From Phycisphaerales bacterium (GTDB taxonomy: Bacteria; Planctomycetota; Phycisphaerae; Phycisphaerales; SM1A02), in NCBI GenBank assembly GCA_009692015.1, contig SIAB01000009.1, forward strand, positions 1 through 33,973: a DNA stretch of 33,973 bases, read 5' to 3'. Below are positions 33,583-33,973 of this stretch, in pieces (position 1 is the stretch's first letter; each line of letters starts with the position of its first letter). The notes below the pieces were generated by a model that was not told the origin of the DNA, ran no database searches, and saw nothing but the letters and a program-made list of their open reading frames with translations. The position numbers and the translations under genes are program-made.

Positions 33583-33888
33583 CTAGGCCTTGATCTTGAC
33601 GAAGACACCTGCCGGAACCACCAGACGGTTCAGGGCATCGACTGTCTTCGAGTTGGGATCGGTGATGTCGATAATGCGCTTGTGGGTGCGGATTTCGAAC
33701 TGTTCACGGCTCTTCTTGTCAATGAAAGGAGAGCGATTGACGGTGTAAATCTCGCGGCGGGTTGGTAGCGGAACTGGTCCCGCGACGCGTGCGCCACTGA
33801 TCTTTGTCTGTTCAACGATCTCTCGGGCGCTCGCGTCGAGCACCTGATGGTCGTAGGCTTCAAGTCGTATGCGAATAGTTCCGTTCAT
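33583..33888 (-). CDS. rpsJ: 30S ribosomal protein S10
   Basis: S10 is a 30S head protein that also pairs with NusB in antitermination. The 101-residue product has [21 protein letters not shown], the [19 protein letters not shown] loop and [16 protein letters not shown] in full register. ATG at 33888 fits the family; 20 further codons upstream cross the promoter and are not conserved. It is the first gene of the ribosomal cluster. Confidence 0.97.
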   Translation of the reverse strand: MNGTIRIRLEAYDHQVLDASAREIVEQTKISGARVAGPVPLPTRREIYTVNRSPFIDKKSREQFEIRTHKRIIDITDPNSKTVDALNRLVVPAGVFVKIKA

Positions 33889-33920
33889 AATGCACGCCCT
33901 TGATATGGGGCGAATCGGCG

Positions 33921-33948
33921 ATACTAGCGTGTCCGTGAAAACTGTCAA
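33921..33948 (-). promoter_or_regulatory. Sigma70-type promoter of the S10-spc-alpha cluster
   Basis: On the minus strand a perfect -35 TTGACA (33948-33943) is followed after 16 bases by TAGTAT (33926-33921), four of six matches to the -10. The predicted start near 33914 gives a 5' leader of only about 26 bases before the rpsJ ATG, which has AAGGG upstream. The long L4-binding leader known from the E. coli S10 operon therefore has no room here. Confidence 0.7.
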
Positions 33949-33973
33949 CCAAGCGAGAAGGAGTGCGAACTCG

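Overview
The window looks like a piece of a planctomycete chromosome, possibly of the Phycisphaerae. This is inferred from gene content, not from a search. It is GC-rich and gene-dense. It carries an ECF sigma factor of the type common in planctomycetes, the start of a von Willebrand A (vWA) protein with the planctomycete-style FFGV...YVID entry into the domain, and a large secreted beta-helix protein. Its S10-spc-alpha ribosomal cluster lacks rpmD, adk and rpsD. No tRNA, rRNA, CRISPR array, insertion sequence or prophage was seen.

Region 1 (1-6839). A partial vWA-type membrane protein on the minus strand is divergent from a plus-strand run: pyrH (UMP kinase), frr (ribosome recycling), a 784-residue secreted right-handed beta-helix protein with a PA14-like C-terminus, nrdR (ribonucleotide reductase repressor, TTG start) and thrS. 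Spacings are short, so this may be one transcript.

Region 2 (6840-7905). infC (IF3) has a 336-base upstream region with two good hairpins. It appears to start at a rare ATC codon, six bases after a strong Shine-Dalgarno sequence. It ends at a rho-independent terminator and is not followed by rpmI-rplT.

Region 3 (7906-15859). A compact arginine operon runs argR-argC-argB-argF-argG-argH/GNAT-argJ, with start/stop overlaps at most junctions. Two ARG boxes lie over the -35 and -10 of a strong promoter directly before argR, so ArgR probably represses itself and the whole operon. The -10 is so close to the argR ATG that the transcript should be leaderless. argH is fused to a GNAT domain resembling the short N-acetylglutamate synthase of ArgH(A) proteins. 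With ArgJ, this would supply both priming and recycling of the acetyl group. argD and carAB are not here.

Region 4 (15872-18473). A minus-strand pair, an ECF-like sigma factor and an overlapping small unknown gene, is divergent from a pheS that has no pheT next to it. The spacer between them holds G-rich imperfect repeats.

Region 5 (18522-33973, minus strand). In transcription order: rpsJ, rplC, rplD, rplW, rplB, rpsS, rplV, rpsC, rplP, rpmC, rpsQ, rplN, rplX, rplE, rpsN, rpsH, rplF, rplR, rpsE, rplO, secY, map, infA, rpmJ, rpsM, rpsK, rpoA, rplQ. A TTGACA promoter sits just upstream of rpsJ. S14 and L36 have lost their zinc ligands, S5 carries a long Gly/Arg- and Pro/Ala-rich tail, L17 has an internal insertion, and the rplC-rplD gap is long and structured.
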